Assembly (NCBI RefSeq): GCF_014467075.1 | Contig: NZ_AP023027.1 | Span: 1,863,501 to 1,927,500 of the forward strand | Source of the DNA: Anaerostipes caccae L1-92 | GTDB taxonomy: Bacteria > Bacillota > Clostridia > Lachnospirales > Lachnospiraceae | Reading direction: 5' to 3' | Length of the DNA: 64,000 nt | Translations under genes and position numbers: made by a program | Part shown: one piece after another, positions 1 through 9,090 of the stretch | How positions within the stretch are numbered: position 1 is the first letter of the stretch | How the letters are laid out: each line of letters starts with the position of its first letter | Notes under the pieces: generated by a model | What the model was told of the DNA's origin: nothing | Databases searched by the model: none | What the model saw: the letters and a program-made list of their open reading frames with translations, nothing else

Positions 1-1
1 C

Positions 2-1462
2 CTGCCCATCTGGCTGGGAGGGCCGGAAGTCTCTTATGATGCAGAACAAGTTCTCCTGACATTTCCCGAGGTTACAGGAATCATGAGGGGAGAAGGAGAA
101 GAAACATTTTTGGAGCTGCTTGACCATTATCACGGCAAGACAGAAGATCTCTCTCAGATTCAAGGCATTACTTACCGACATCGGGATCAGATTACAGAAA
201 ATCCATGGCGGCCTGTCATGGATTTAAGCATGGTCCCCTTTGTCTACCACCATCTGGAAGATTTTCAGAATAAGATCATTTACTATGAATCCAGCCGGGG
301 CTGTCCTTTTTCCTGCAGCTACTGCCTTTCATCCATTGACAAGTGCCTGCGTTTTAGGGATCTGTCTCTCGTAACAGAAGAACTGCAGTTTTTTCTTAAC
401 CACAGGGTTCCCCAGGTAAAATTCGTAGACAGGACGTTCAACTGTAACCACAGACATGCCGCGGCCATATGGAATTATATAAAGGATCACGACAACGGCA
501 TCACCAATTTCCACTTTGAGGTGGCCGCCGATCTTTTATCAGAGGAAGAATTAGATCTGATATCCGGCATGCGTCCCGGCCTGATCCAGCTGGAAATCGG
601 AGTTCAGTCCACCAATCCGAAAACGATATCCGAGATCTGCAGGAAAATGGATTTTGCCAAAGTATCCGCCATTGCAGAGAGGATCAACCATGGACAAAAT
701 ATCCATCAGCACCTGGACCTGATCGCGGGTCTTCCGTTTGAAGATCTCAAAAGTTTCAGGGATTCTTTTAACGACGTATACAGAGTAAGGCCGGAACAGC
801 TGCAGCTTGGATTTTTAAAAGTGCTGAAAGGATCTTTTATGGAGCAGCAGAAGGATTCCTATGGACTTGTATATAAGAGCACTCCTCCCTATGAGGTTCT
901 CTATACAAAATGGCTCTCTTACGAAGACGTTCTTACGCTGAAGTCTGTTGAGAGTATGGTGGAAACTTACTATAACAGCGGTCAGTTCACTTATACGATG
1001 AGACAGCTGGAACACGAATTTTCCACACCTTTTGATATGTACCAAAGTCTCGGGGAATTCTATTTACAAAACGGCTATCACAAGAGAAAGCATTCCCGTA
1101 TTTCCAGATATGAAATTTTGGATGAATTTATTTCAGGACTGCCCGGCATCAAAGAAAAAAAATCTTTTTATAAGGAATACTTAACCTTTGATCTGTACTT
1201 GCGGGAAAATGTGAAAAACCGGCCCGGATTTGCCGGGGATTATTCTGTGGGGAAAGAGGAGCTGTATGATCTCTATGATGAAGTACTGTCCAAAAATCCA
1301 TCTTTATCCGCGTATGCGAAAAAGAATATGCGCAAGATGGCCCACATTGAGAAATTCCGGTATGATGTTTATGGCAGCGGATGCAGGAAAGACACACTCC
1401 TTCTCTTTGATTATCAAAAAAGAAATCCTCTCAATCAACAGGCCTGTGTAATACAGCTTTGA
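2..1462 (+). CDS. B12-binding-domain radical SAM protein, 5' end outside window
   Basis: The open frame continues upstream of the first ATG (position 83) to the window edge. The residues encoded from position 2 (IWLGGPEVSYDAE) match the end of a cobalamin-binding domain, so the true start lies before the window. A radical SAM core follows, with the CxxxCxxC [4Fe-4S] motif encoded at about 302-325 (GCPFSCSYC) and later core elements such as EIGVQS and LIAGLP. The C-terminal part resembles DUF4080, a domain usual in this subfamily. Such enzymes generate a 5'-deoxyadenosyl radical, often for methylation or ring chemistry; the substrate here is unknown. It ends 17 bases before the next start, suggesting co-transcription. 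Confidence 0.85.
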   Translation: MPIWLGGPEVSYDAEQVLLTFPEVTGIMRGEGEETFLELLDHYHGKTEDLSQIQGITYRHRDQITENPWRPVMDLSMVPFVYHHLEDFQNKIIYYESSRGCPFSCSYCLSSIDKCLRFRDLSLVTEELQFFLNHRVPQVKFVDRTFNCNHRHAAAIWNYIKDHDNGITNFHFEVAADLLSEEELDLISGMRPGLIQLEIGVQSTNPKTISEICRKMDFAKVSAIAERINHGQNIHQHLDLIAGLPFEDLKSFRDSFNDVYRVRPEQLQLGFLKVLKGSFMEQQKDSYGLVYKSTPPYEVLYTKWLSYEDVLTLKSVESMVETYYNSGQFTYTMRQLEHEFSTPFDMYQSLGEFYLQNGYHKRKHSRISRYEILDEFISGLPGIKEKKSFYKEYLTFDLYLRENVKNRPGFAGDYSVGKEELYDLYDEVLSKNPSLSAYAKKNMRKMAHIEKFRYDVYGSGCRKDTLLLFDYQKRNPLNQQACVIQL

Positions 1463-1479
1463 ATACAAAGGAGAAAACC

Positions 1480-3292
1480 ATGCTTTCAAGAAAAGAAATG
1501 AAGCAGCTGGGCAGACAGTCATTAAAAAAGCATTATATCATGTTTCTTGCCGTCTGCCTGATTGCCGCATTTTTTGGGACCGAGTTCACCGGCTCTCTTA
1601 AGTTTGTCAAAACCTATTCTCCCACTTCAGAACAAGTTTCCCCATCCGGTACCGTAACAGTGCAAAAAGGGATCATCGATGTTACAGAAGACTTGTTTAC
1701 AGGCGGTACAAAAAAGGCAAGAAAGAAATCAGAAAAAATAAAAAAAGAAGAAGTAAAGGCTGCCAAACACGGAAATCCGGCATTTGGCCGGAGCCGGGGT
1801 GTTTTTGCCGAGGCATTTAACGCTGTAACTTCCGGATCCATTGTTGTAACCTTAGTTTCCGGGTTAAATTCCTTCCTTGGCTCTACAGACGCTGCACTGG
1901 CAGTCCTTTTGATCCTCAGTATCCTCATCGTGTGTTTCTTCTGGGTATTTATCGTAAATACATATTCCGTCATATCCAGAAGAATCTTTCTGGAGGGGCG
2001 CATTTACAGTCAGATTCCAGCCCATCGTTTTCTTTATCTGCTAAGGGTCAGGAAGTGGGCACAGGCCGCAAAAACGATGCTTCTCATGGCTGTCTATCAG
2101 ATTTTATGGGGATTAACGGTCATCGGCGGTCCGATCAAGAAATATTCTTATTATCTGGTACCCTTATATTGTTGCGGAAAACCCGGGCATCGGTTCCAGG
2201 GAGGCTATTTCCCTTTCAAGAAATATGATGAGAGGACACAAATGGCAGTGTTTTGTATTTGAACTGTCTTTTTTCGGATGGAACATCCTCGAACTTATGA
2301 CCCTTGGCATCAGTGCAGTCTTATACTCCAGCCCATATAAAACTGCAGTATTTTGTGAGTATTACACACAGCTCAGAAAAGAAGCCAAAGACCGACAGAT
2401 AAAACATGCAGACTTATTAAATGACCGTTATCTCTTTGAAACTGCAGGGGAAAGAGAAATCGAGCAGGCATATGGAGACGTGATCCCTGTTTTGAAACAA
2501 ACCAGGAACTTCAAAGACAGCCGCACAGGAATCGGCAGATTTTTATCTGACTATTTCGGCGTAATTCTGGTCAATTCCAATGCGTATCAACAATATGAAC
2601 AATATCAGTCAGAGCAGATCAGGCTCCAGGATCTTGCCGGCGCTGTTCAAAAAATTTCATATCCCGGAAGACTAAGCAATTTCCCTGAACATACAAAGCG
2701 CAGAAAGATTCAGACGCTGCATTATATGCGCAATTATACCATCTGGTCTCTGATCATGATTTATTTTATCCTGTCATTTATCGGATGGGTATGGGAGGTA
2801 AGCCTGCATTTAATCTCTGATGGTACCTTTGTAAACCGGGGCGTACTTCACGGTCCCTGGCTTCCAATCTATGGTGTAGGCAGTATTCTGATCCTTACGC
2901 TCTTACATAAAATGCGAAGCCGGCCTGTTGCTGAATTCTTTTCTGCAGTTGTGCTGTGCGGATGTGTGGAATATTTTACTTCTGTTTTTCTCGAAACCGT
3001 ACATCATGGACAAAAATGGTGGGACTACAGCGGATATTTTCTGAATATCCAGGGAAGAGTCTGTGCGGAAGGACTGCTTGTTTTTGGACTTGGAGGCATA
3101 GCAATCGTCTATTTCCTTGCCCCAATCATTGATAATCAGATCCAAAAGCTGAAGCCTAAACTGCTGGTCATCCTTTGTATACTGCTGCTGGGGACTTTTT
3201 TGACAGATCAGATTTATTCCTCAAAGCATCCAAACGCAGGAAAAGGAATTACCGATTATTCCCGCACAGAAGATCATATCCAGGCAAATTGA
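1480..3292 (+). pseudogene. DUF975 + CmpB-type putative ABC transporter permease, frameshifted
   Basis: Two overlapping plus-strand frames together make one familiar protein of about 600 residues. The N-terminal half is a DUF975 membrane domain; the C-terminal half is the multi-spanning CmpB-like putative permease (PF06541 type, GVLHGPWLPIYG). The start at 1480 is chosen because AAAGGAG lies 6 bases upstream. The first frame ends at 2262, but the expected continuation (YIVAENPGIGSREA) is read from the other frame beginning near 2164. One extra C in the CCC run at 2161-2163 explains the shift. Everything else looks intact, so this is either a recent frameshift or a sequencing or assembly error. 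The function of the family is not established. Confidence 0.8.
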
Positions 3293-3295
3293 GGA

Positions 3296-3324
3296 TTGAT
3301 TTCAAAATTCATCGGTGTTATAAT
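3296..3324 (+). promoter_or_regulatory. Sigma-A promoter for the thrS T-box transcript
   Basis: TTGATT (3296-3301) and TATAAT (3319-3324) are separated by exactly 17 bases. They lie immediately before the T-box leader and just after the stop codon of the upstream membrane gene. Confidence 0.75.
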
Positions 3325-3330
3325 ATTTTA

Positions 3331-3568
3331 GAAATAAGAAAAAGCGCTGAAGAGAAGAGTAGTCTGTGAAAACTTTCAGAGAGGGACACATATGGTGTAA
3401 GTGTTCTAAGCCAAAGCAGATGAAGACCACCTCTGAGCGGCTGCAAACCAGCCCGGCCGGCACCGTTACCGCCATATAAGCGGCCTTCTGTATCATTCAC
3501 AGAAAGGCAACCAGGGTGGAACCGCGATAACTCGTCCCATGGAATTTTTCCATGGGACTTTTTTATTT
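3331..3568 (+). promoter_or_regulatory. T-box leader with intrinsic terminator, upstream of thrS
   Basis: The canonical T-box sequence AGGGTGGAACCGCG is at 3513-3526. It is followed by a terminator hairpin whose arms GTCCCATGG (3534-3542) and CCATGGGAC (3550-3558) precede a T run. Upstream is a long structured Stem I region. Two consecutive ACC triplets at 3426-3431 lie where the specifier loop is expected, which fits a threonine codon. T-box RNAs bind uncharged tRNA and switch from termination to antitermination, so thrS should rise when threonyl-tRNA is scarce. The exact specifier triplet is inferred, not folded. Confidence 0.9.
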
Positions 3569-3588
3569 TAGTAAGAAAGGAAAAAAAG

Positions 3589-5523
3589 ATGAAAATTACT
3601 TTAAAAGATGGTTCTGTAAAAGAATACAGCCAGAGTATGTCTGTCATTGACATTGCCAAAGACATCAGCGAAGGACTTGCAAGAGCAGCATGTGCAGGCG
3701 AAGTGAACGGAGAAGTGGTAGATTTAAGGACAATCCTCGAAGATGACTGTGAACTGAACATTCTCACCTTCGATTCAGAAGGCGGAAGACATGCTTTCCG
3801 TCATACGGCATCCCATATTTTAGCTCAGGCAGTCAAACGCCTGTATCCGGAAACGAAGCTTGCCATCGGCCCTTCCATTGACAACGGATTTTATTATGAT
3901 ATGGAAAAGGATACTCCTTTTACACAGGATGACCTGGAAAAAATTGAAGCGGAGATGAAGAAGATCGTAAAAGAAGGACTTCAAATCACCTGCTTTACAA
4001 AGCCGAGAGAAGAAGCCATTGCTTTTATGAAAGAGAGGAATGAGCCATATAAGGTAGAACTGATTGAAGACCTCCCAGAAGATTCAGTGATCAGTTTTTA
4101 TCAGCAGGGAGAGTTCATTGACCTGTGTGCCGGACCTCATCTTATGACAACAAAACCAGTGAAAGCTTTTAAACTGACAAGCCTTGCCGGTGCTTACTGG
4201 CGCGGTAACGAAAAGAACCAGATGCTCACCAGGATCTATGGAACTGCTTTTGCAAAGAAAGCAGAGCTGAAAGATTACCTGACCATGATGGAAGAGGCCA
4301 AAAAACGTGACCACAGAAAGCTTGGAAAAGAACTGGGACTCTTTATGATGAGAGATGAAGGACCAGGGTTCCCGTTCTTCCTGCCGAATGGGATGGTTCT
4401 TAAAAATACTTTACTTGATTACTGGAGAGAGATCCATAACAAAGCCGGTTATGTTGAGATTTCAAGCCCGATCATGCTGAGCAGGCATCTGTGGGAGACA
4501 TCCGGCCACTGGGATCACTATCAGGAAAATATGTATACTACTGTGATCGACGAAGAAGATTTTGCGATCAAACCGATGAACTGTCCGGGCGGCGTTTTAG
4601 TATACCAGTCAGAGCCGCGCTCTTACCGTGACCTGCCCCTTCGTATGGGTGAACTCGGTTTAGTCCACCGTCATGAAAAATCCGGACAGCTCCACGGACT
4701 GATGCGTGTCCGCTGCTTTACACAGGATGATGCCCATATCTTTATGATGCCGGAGCAGATCAAAGACGAGATCAAAGGTGTTGCAGCACTGATCGATCAG
4801 GTTTACAGCCTGTTTGGATTTAAATATCACGTAGAACTGTCAACCCGTCCGGAAGACAGCATGGGAAGTGACGAAGACTGGGAGATGGCAACAGATTCTT
4901 TGAGAAGTGCACTGGATGACCTTGGCCTTGACTATGTAGTCAACGAAGGCGACGGAGCATTCTACGGGCCGAAAATCGACTTCCATCTGGAGGATTCCAT
5001 CGGAAGGACATGGCAGTGCGGAACCATTCAGTTAGACTTCCAGCTTCCGCTGAGATTCGACTTGCACTACACAGGAGCAGACGGAGAGAAGCACCGTCCG
5101 ATCATGATCCATCGGGTAGCATTTGGTTCTATCGAGCGGTTTATCGGAATCCTGATCGAACATTTCGCCGGGGCCTTCCCAACCTGGCTGGCACCGGTGC
5201 AGGTAAAAGTCATTCCGATTTCTGATAAGCATTTAGATTACGGAACAAAAGTCCTCGATGCGTTAAAAGCTGCCGGCATCCGTGCAGAGATCGATACAAG
5301 AGCCGAAAAAATGGGCTACAAGATCCGTGAGGCACAGCTGCATAAGATTCCATATATGCTGGTTGTGGGCGGAAAAGAAGAAGAGAACCAGGCAGTTTCC
5401 GTGAGAAGCAGATTCAAGGGAGATGAAGGACAGATGTCCTTAGACGACTTTATTTGTGCGATACGGAAAGAAATAGAGACAAAAGAAATCCGCCAGGTGG
5501 AAAAAGAAGAAGAAGAGAAGTAA
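3589..5523 (+). CDS. thrS: Threonine--tRNA ligase
   Basis: This 644-residue protein has the full length and domain order of bacterial ThrRS. An N-terminal TGS domain covers about residues 1-61. The editing domain follows, with its HxxxH motif (HTASH, about 73-77). Then come the class II catalytic core (motif 2 around RHEKSGQLHGLMR, zinc-binding Cys in NCPGG) and the C-terminal anticodon-binding domain. It charges tRNA-Thr with threonine in the cytoplasm. The start is preceded by GAAAGG. The gene sits directly behind a T-box leader, so it is expected to respond to tRNA-Thr charging, and it is followed by a strong terminator. Confidence 0.98.
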   Translation: MKITLKDGSVKEYSQSMSVIDIAKDISEGLARAACAGEVNGEVVDLRTILEDDCELNILTFDSEGGRHAFRHTASHILAQAVKRLYPETKLAIGPSIDNGFYYDMEKDTPFTQDDLEKIEAEMKKIVKEGLQITCFTKPREEAIAFMKERNEPYKVELIEDLPEDSVISFYQQGEFIDLCAGPHLMTTKPVKAFKLTSLAGAYWRGNEKNQMLTRIYGTAFAKKAELKDYLTMMEEAKKRDHRKLGKELGLFMMRDEGPGFPFFLPNGMVLKNTLLDYWREIHNKAGYVEISSPIMLSRHLWETSGHWDHYQENMYTTVIDEEDFAIKPMNCPGGVLVYQSEPRSYRDLPLRMGELGLVHRHEKSGQLHGLMRVRCFTQDDAHIFMMPEQIKDEIKGVAALIDQVYSLFGFKYHVELSTRPEDSMGSDEDWEMATDSLRSALDDLGLDYVVNEGDGAFYGPKIDFHLEDSIGRTWQCGTIQLDFQLPLRFDLHYTGADGEKHRPIMIHRVAFGSIERFIGILIEHFAGAFPTWLAPVQVKVIPISDKHLDYGTKVLDALKAAGIRAEIDTRAEKMGYKIREAQLHKIPYMLVVGGKEEENQAVSVRSRFKGDEGQMSLDDFICAIRKEIETKEIRQVEKEEEEK

Positions 5524-5534
5524 AGATGATTTAT

Positions 5535-5575
5535 AAAGAAAGAACCGGGAGTCACTTATTCCCGGTTCTTTCTTT
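5535..5575 (+). terminator. Intrinsic terminator after thrS
   Basis: A perfect hairpin has AAAGAAAGAACCGGGA at 5535-5550 pairing with TCCCGGTTCTTTCTTT at 5560-5575. It begins 12 bases after the thrS stop and is T-rich at its end. It also serves as a boundary to the convergent DUF1989 gene. Confidence 0.8.
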
Positions 5576-5599
5576 ATCCGTATTATCAAATTTGATTCA

Positions 5600-6175
5600 T
5601 CAGTCTTCAATAAGAATTTTAACTGGAGTACATTTTCCGTTATTGCACTCACTCTCAGATACACTGCAGGCGGCAATGCCCAGACGCATATCCATTTCAG
5701 CTCTTAGAATTATCTTGTTCCCCGCCTTTGACAGGGGCTTTCTGACCGAAATAGAACCATCCGCACTAATTTTCGTATACATAAAAATATTTACCGGATG
5801 AATGATTGGTCTTTTCTTATCCAGACTGTGATTAATATGATCTAAACAATTTGAATGTCCTTCTCCATTGTGATAAAAGAAATCATACATCTCAGGGCGG
5901 CAGCATGGGTGAAGCAGATCATGCTCGCCAACCTCATCATAAATCACTTCAAACATCGGGTGATAAAGATTTGAATAAATATGATTTCCGACCGATAGAC
6001 GTAAAGATTCATTACAATCTATTGTGACTCCGGTGGATAGAAATTCCTCTGAATTTTCTTTATGTTCTGCAAAAAAATCAACGACTTGTCCGCCTTCAAG
6101 ATCAATAATCGTTACTTTTTGTCCTGCCGATACATTCATACTTTTTCCGCTGCAGGCATCTATTATATACTCCAT
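5600..6175 (-). CDS. DUF1989 (urea carboxylase-associated) family protein
   Basis: The 191-residue protein matches the DUF1989 family in length and pattern: an N-terminal beta-rich segment (GQKVTIIDLEGGQVVDFF), a central HPCCRPEMYDFFY block, and a C-terminal part ending in a short Cys-rich stretch. Members often neighbour urea amidolyase or aminomethyltransferase genes, but none is present here, so the role is unknown. AGAGGGG lies 9 bases before the ATG. The gene stands alone between the thrS terminator and tRNA-Pro. The central Cys/His residues suggest metal binding, which is an inference. Confidence 0.75.
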   Translation of the reverse strand: MEYIIDACSGKSMNVSAGQKVTIIDLEGGQVVDFFAEHKENSEEFLSTGVTIDCNESLRLSVGNHIYSNLYHPMFEVIYDEVGEHDLLHPCCRPEMYDFFYHNGEGHSNCLDHINHSLDKKRPIIHPVNIFMYTKISADGSISVRKPLSKAGNKIILRAEMDMRLGIAACSVSESECNNGKCTPVKILIED

Positions 6176-6300
6176 TTCTAATTTCCCCTCTCTTCATCAA
6201 AAGAAAAAATATCCAACGGAAATCACAATCAGTGATTTTATATCCGTCAGATAATCCCTTGGCCAAAGCCTGCCGGCTCTCGTTAAAAAATATTAAAAAG

Positions 6301-6375
6301 TCGGGGTAACAGGATTCGAACCTGCGACCTCACGGCCCCCAGCCGTGCGCTCTAACCAAACTGAGCCATACCCCG
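6301..6375 (-). tRNA. tRNA-Pro (anticodon GGG)
   Basis: Read on the minus strand, a 7-bp acceptor stem CGGGGTA/TACCCCG encloses a standard cloverleaf: D arm, anticodon stem CACGG/CCGTG with loop CTGGGGG (anticodon GGG, reading CCC and CCU), and T arm with GGTTCGAATC. The discriminator is A and CCA is not encoded. A run of T residues follows directly on the minus strand and could terminate the transcript. Confidence 0.95.
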
Positions 6376-6488
6376 CTAGAAGTATTTTATCGGATTCTAT
6401 CGAAGAGTGCAAGTATTAATTGAATTTACTCAGATTTTTTTGTATGATGGAATAACAGTATGGTGAGAGCGAAAGGGCGAGTAGAAAT

Positions 6489-6929
6489 ATGGAAATAAAT
6501 TTGGTCAAAAAAAATGATATAGAGTCTTGTATGAAATTTGTCGAAATTGTCAAAACAGATTTTGCAGGCTACAAGGAGGAAGAATTCAGGAAAGCTCTAA
6601 AATACTGCATCGAAAACAAAGAAGCCCTTGCGGCAATGAATGATAAAGGAGAAATCACCTGCTTATTATTATTTTCAAGGACGGAAAAGGAATTACAATT
6701 CCTAGCCACACATCCTGACTACAGAAAGCAAGGTGCAGCAAAAAAACTTATTAAAAAAATGATCCTGGCTTTTAAACCTGGAGATCAAATTCAGGTGGTG
6801 ACATTTACATCTGAAGATAAGAAAGGAATTGCGGCACGAAATTGTTATCATGCCTGCGGATTCAAAGATGATGAATTGCTCACAGTATTTGATTATCCAT
6901 GCCAGAAAATGATCCTAACAGTAGAATAA
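6489..6929 (+). CDS. GNAT family N-acetyltransferase
   Basis: This 146-residue single-domain protein carries the GNAT acetyl-CoA-binding segment at about residues 75-92 (FLATHPDYRKQGAAKKL, equivalent to the RxxGxG/A motif), followed by the usual beta strand (QIQVVTFTSED) and an NCYHACGF segment. It should transfer acetyl from acetyl-CoA to an amine on a small molecule or protein; the substrate cannot be read from sequence. A GAAAGGG ribosome-binding site precedes the ATG. It is monocistronic. Confidence 0.85.
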   Translation: MEINLVKKNDIESCMKFVEIVKTDFAGYKEEEFRKALKYCIENKEALAAMNDKGEITCLLLFSRTEKELQFLATHPDYRKQGAAKKLIKKMILAFKPGDQIQVVTFTSEDKKGIAARNCYHACGFKDDELLTVFDYPCQKMILTVE

Positions 6930-7069
6930 AGAGCTTTTCCCCTCTATCTATAATTTAAATTAGTATTTTGCGTATAGATATAGAGATCATCATTTTACTC
7001 TCCTGATATATTTTTTACTGCAGCTGCTTCGTTCTTGTTGTGGTACAAACTCAAATTATTGTTAAAATC

Positions 7070-7122
7070 AAAAAGACAAGATATCTATCAAGAAATTACT
7101 CTAATAGGCATCTTGTCTTTTT
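7070..7122. terminator. Bidirectional terminator between acetyltransferase and ttcA-like gene
   Basis: AAAAAGACAAGAT (7070-7082) is a perfect inverted repeat of ATCTTGTCTTTTT (7110-7122) with a 27-base loop. A/T runs at both ends suit termination of the two convergent genes. Confidence 0.65.
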
Positions 7123-7141
7123 GGTTGATTGTTTTTGTATT

Positions 7142-7876
7142 TTATCTTTTTCGTTCCTGTCTTTCAGGCCATCCTTCAAGATTTCCATGGATCATAGCCC
7201 GAAACATATGATCTTTCGATCCCGGATGGTCTTCATCCAATTTTTTTAAGGTCTCTTTTGCATACTGTCTCTTTGTATAGCCGTCCATCGGACAAGGACT
7301 CTTTTCCACCGGAAGGTTCATTTTATTCTTAAATCCGATCACATCTGCTTCATCCATGTACATCAAAGGCCGAATGACTTTAAGATCCATCCGGTCCAGG
7401 TATGTCACCGGTGAAAAACAGTGAAGCCGCCCTTCAAACAGCATGGACATCAAAAACGTCTCCACCAGATCATCTTTGTGGTGGGCATAGGCAACTTTAT
7501 TGCATCCCAGTTCTTTTATCTTTTCATTCAATGCACCCTTTCTCATCTTAGCACAAAGAGAACATGGGTTTGTTTCTTTCCTGCGCTCAAAAACCACATC
7601 TGCGATCTCTGTCTTCACAACAGTATACGGCACCTTCAGTTCTTCGCACAGTTTTTCTACCTGAGTTATGTCAAAATTTCCGAATCCAAGATCTACGGTA
7701 ATACCATGGATTTCAAATTTATTTGGGTAAAAAATGCGTAAATGTGCAAGGGCATAGAGCATGGTCAGACTGTCCTTGCCGCCGGAAATGCCGACTGCGA
7801 TCTTGTCCCCTTCCTGTATCATCTGATAGTCGTCCACGGCCCGGCGGACATAGCTTAGTACTTGCTGTAACTTCAT
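7142..7876 (-). CDS. TtcA-like tRNA 2-thiolation PP-loop ATPase
   Basis: This 244-residue protein has the PP-loop signature SGGKDS near residue 30 for ATP-dependent adenylation. A paired-cysteine motif (CSLCAKMRKG) and a later conserved cysteine (SPCPMDG) are typical of Fe-S-dependent TtcA/TtuA-type tRNA thiolases. TtcA makes 2-thiocytidine at position 32 of certain tRNAs. The fold and motifs are clear; the exact target nucleoside is inferred from family. It ends at a bidirectional terminator. Confidence 0.85.
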   Translation of the reverse strand: MKLQQVLSYVRRAVDDYQMIQEGDKIAVGISGGKDSLTMLYALAHLRIFYPNKFEIHGITVDLGFGNFDITQVEKLCEELKVPYTVVKTEIADVVFERRKETNPCSLCAKMRKGALNEKIKELGCNKVAYAHHKDDLVETFLMSMLFEGRLHCFSPVTYLDRMDLKVIRPLMYMDEADVIGFKNKMNLPVEKSPCPMDGYTKRQYAKETLKKLDEDHPGSKDHMFRAMIHGNLEGWPERQERKR

Positions 7877-7913
7877 AATCTTCTTCCTCAGTTTCTTGAT
7901 AAATTTTCGATGT

Positions 7914-7979
7914 TTAGTATAACATATTAAATTCCGAAGTGCTACTATTGCCGTGGCAAATAAAAAGTGTTTTTATCAT
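7914..7979 (-). pseudogene. 5' scrap of a low-molecular-weight tyrosine phosphatase gene (copy 1)
   Basis: Behind an AGGAGG ribosome-binding site, the frame starts MIKTLFICHGN and then diverges, stopping after 21 codons. MIKVLF(V/I)CHGN is the start of LMW protein-tyrosine phosphatases, whose P-loop continues with xCRS; here the match ends exactly after HGN. The homologous part is 7947-7979. A second scrap lies at 9533-9565. The pattern suggests that integrative DNA used this gene's start as its attachment site and that the rest of the gene lies elsewhere. Confidence 0.6.
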
Positions 7980-7998
7980 TTTAATTTTCCTCCTAAAA

Positions 7999-8010
7999 TG
8001 CCTCGTTTTG
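7999..8010. repeat. 12-bp inverted repeat, left copy (mate at 9079-9090)
   Basis: TGCCTCGTTTTG here is the exact reverse complement of CAAAACGAGGCA at 9079-9090. The pair brackets about 1.07 kb holding the small minus-strand ORFs and lies just inside the first phosphatase scrap. It may be a recombinase recognition arm. Confidence 0.45.
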
Positions 8011-8017
8011 CCCTACT

Positions 8018-8215
8018 TTACGCACTTTTTTGCTTTTCTTTAAGTCCTACAGTTTTCTGAAATCTGTAGCAAAATTGGAAAATTACGGCAATTAAATAAT
8101 ATTTTCTTGTATAATCACCATATTGGGTTTCATATAAGTAATAATTTCTATTGCCAAATCTCCAAATGCACTTTTCACTGCTCTTGATATTAAAAGTTTC
8201 CTTAACTCTGCCCAA
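8018..8215 (-). CDS. Doubtful small ORF in accessory patch
   Basis: A 65-codon frame with a TTG start and no clear ribosome-binding site. The product is aromatic-rich (NRNYYLYETQYGDY) and basic at the end. I recognise no family. It may be the C-terminal remnant of a longer gene, as a stop lies directly upstream of the start. Confidence 0.25.
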   Translation of the reverse strand: MGRVKETFNIKSSEKCIWRFGNRNYYLYETQYGDYTRKYYLIAVIFQFCYRFQKTVGLKEKQKSA

Positions 8216-8247
8216 TTAGCCTACCATAAAATATCCTATATCCGATT

Positions 8248-8424
8248 TTAATAAGCTGATTCTTTTTTCTTGAGATCACATAAAAATTTGAAATAACATT
8301 CCCACACATAACATAAAAACTGTTCATCTTCTTGCGGTAAATCTTTCCCGTTCTCATCCTTTCTCAAAACTTCACATCTATACTTCTTATCAAGTTGATG
8401 GAGCAAAAAACTATTTTCTATCAT
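8248..8424 (-). CDS. Small hypothetical protein (58 aa)
   Basis: An ATG-started 58-codon frame with acidic and charged composition (KDENGKDLPQEDEQ) and a Cys/aromatic C-terminal helix (CYVWECYFKFLCDL). No strong ribosome-binding site is visible. It lies between two other small ORFs inside the inverted-repeat-bounded segment. No function can be assigned. Confidence 0.4.
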   Translation of the reverse strand: MIENSFLLHQLDKKYRCEVLRKDENGKDLPQEDEQFLCYVWECYFKFLCDLKKKESAY

Positions 8425-8544
8425 TATGAATGAGAAATGGTAGATTTGTAGTTACCCCAAAATTAAGCGCTTACCTCATTTCTTTAATATATAGTCGGGT
8501 TAAAATAGAAAAATCAAAGAAATCTAATTCTACCTAGTATTTAT

Positions 8545-9021
8545 CTAATCACTAAATACTGTAAACGATATTGACTCTAAAGAAATCTCTTTTTTCCCAT
8601 ATAAATCCTTTTTCATTGCTTCGATTAGTGCCCCATATAATTTATTCTGTTCATCCTTCGTAACTTTACCAGTTGTAAAAATATTCAAAAAATCATGCAA
8701 CGTTTTCTGAACCTCTTTATTTCCAATGAGATATATCGTCTGTATTCTTGATGATAAAAGTTTATTAATTTCATGTTTTTCTTTGATGTTAGCTATTTTA
8801 GCTTCTGCCATGCTTCCCAAAAATTCAATGTATTGATTCTCCTTAATTTTCCTGAGTTCTACTTTCCGTTCGCTTCTCTTGTTTAACATAATAGTTAATG
8901 CAGAACCAAATAAACCAATTATAGCCACAACAGCAGCACTCATGAATCCTATAATAGCTATAATAGTATCTGCTTGCTTATCAGACAGTATTCCAATGAC
9001 ATTAGAAATAAATTCTATCAT
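8545..9021 (-). CDS. Single-pass membrane-anchored hypothetical protein
   Basis: The 158-residue protein has one strong hydrophobic segment at about residues 16-46 (AIIGFMSAAVVAIIGLFGSALTIM, in part). A basic stop-transfer region and a long charged, probably helical cytoplasmic part follow. GGAGGATACGTAA precedes the ATG, so translation is plausible. I do not recognise the family. Similar small membrane-plus-coil proteins are common as cargo of integrative elements. Its AT-rich composition and position between phosphatase scraps support acquisition. Confidence 0.6.
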   Translation of the reverse strand: MIEFISNVIGILSDKQADTIIAIIGFMSAAVVAIIGLFGSALTIMLNKRSERKVELRKIKENQYIEFLGSMAEAKIANIKEKHEINKLLSSRIQTIYLIGNKEVQKTLHDFLNIFTTGKVTKDEQNKLYGALIEAMKKDLYGKKEISLESISFTVFSD

Positions 9022-9078
9022 TTACGTATCCTCCATCATTCATATATTTACTCTATATTGAAAGCTTCACATAATGAG

Positions 9079-9090
9079 CAAAACGAGGCA
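9079..9090. repeat. 12-bp inverted repeat, right copy (mate at 7999-8010)
   Basis: CAAAACGAGGCA is the exact reverse complement of the left copy. The following 500 bases up to the second phosphatase scrap hold no convincing gene. They contain a hairpin-like C/G-rich segment near 9436-9476 and otherwise look like recombination debris. Confidence 0.45.

Noticed and set aside
1614..2003. 129-codon minus-strand ORF opposite the DUF975 gene
   Set aside because: Antisense shadow of a recognised coding frame with no ribosome-binding site or family resemblance.
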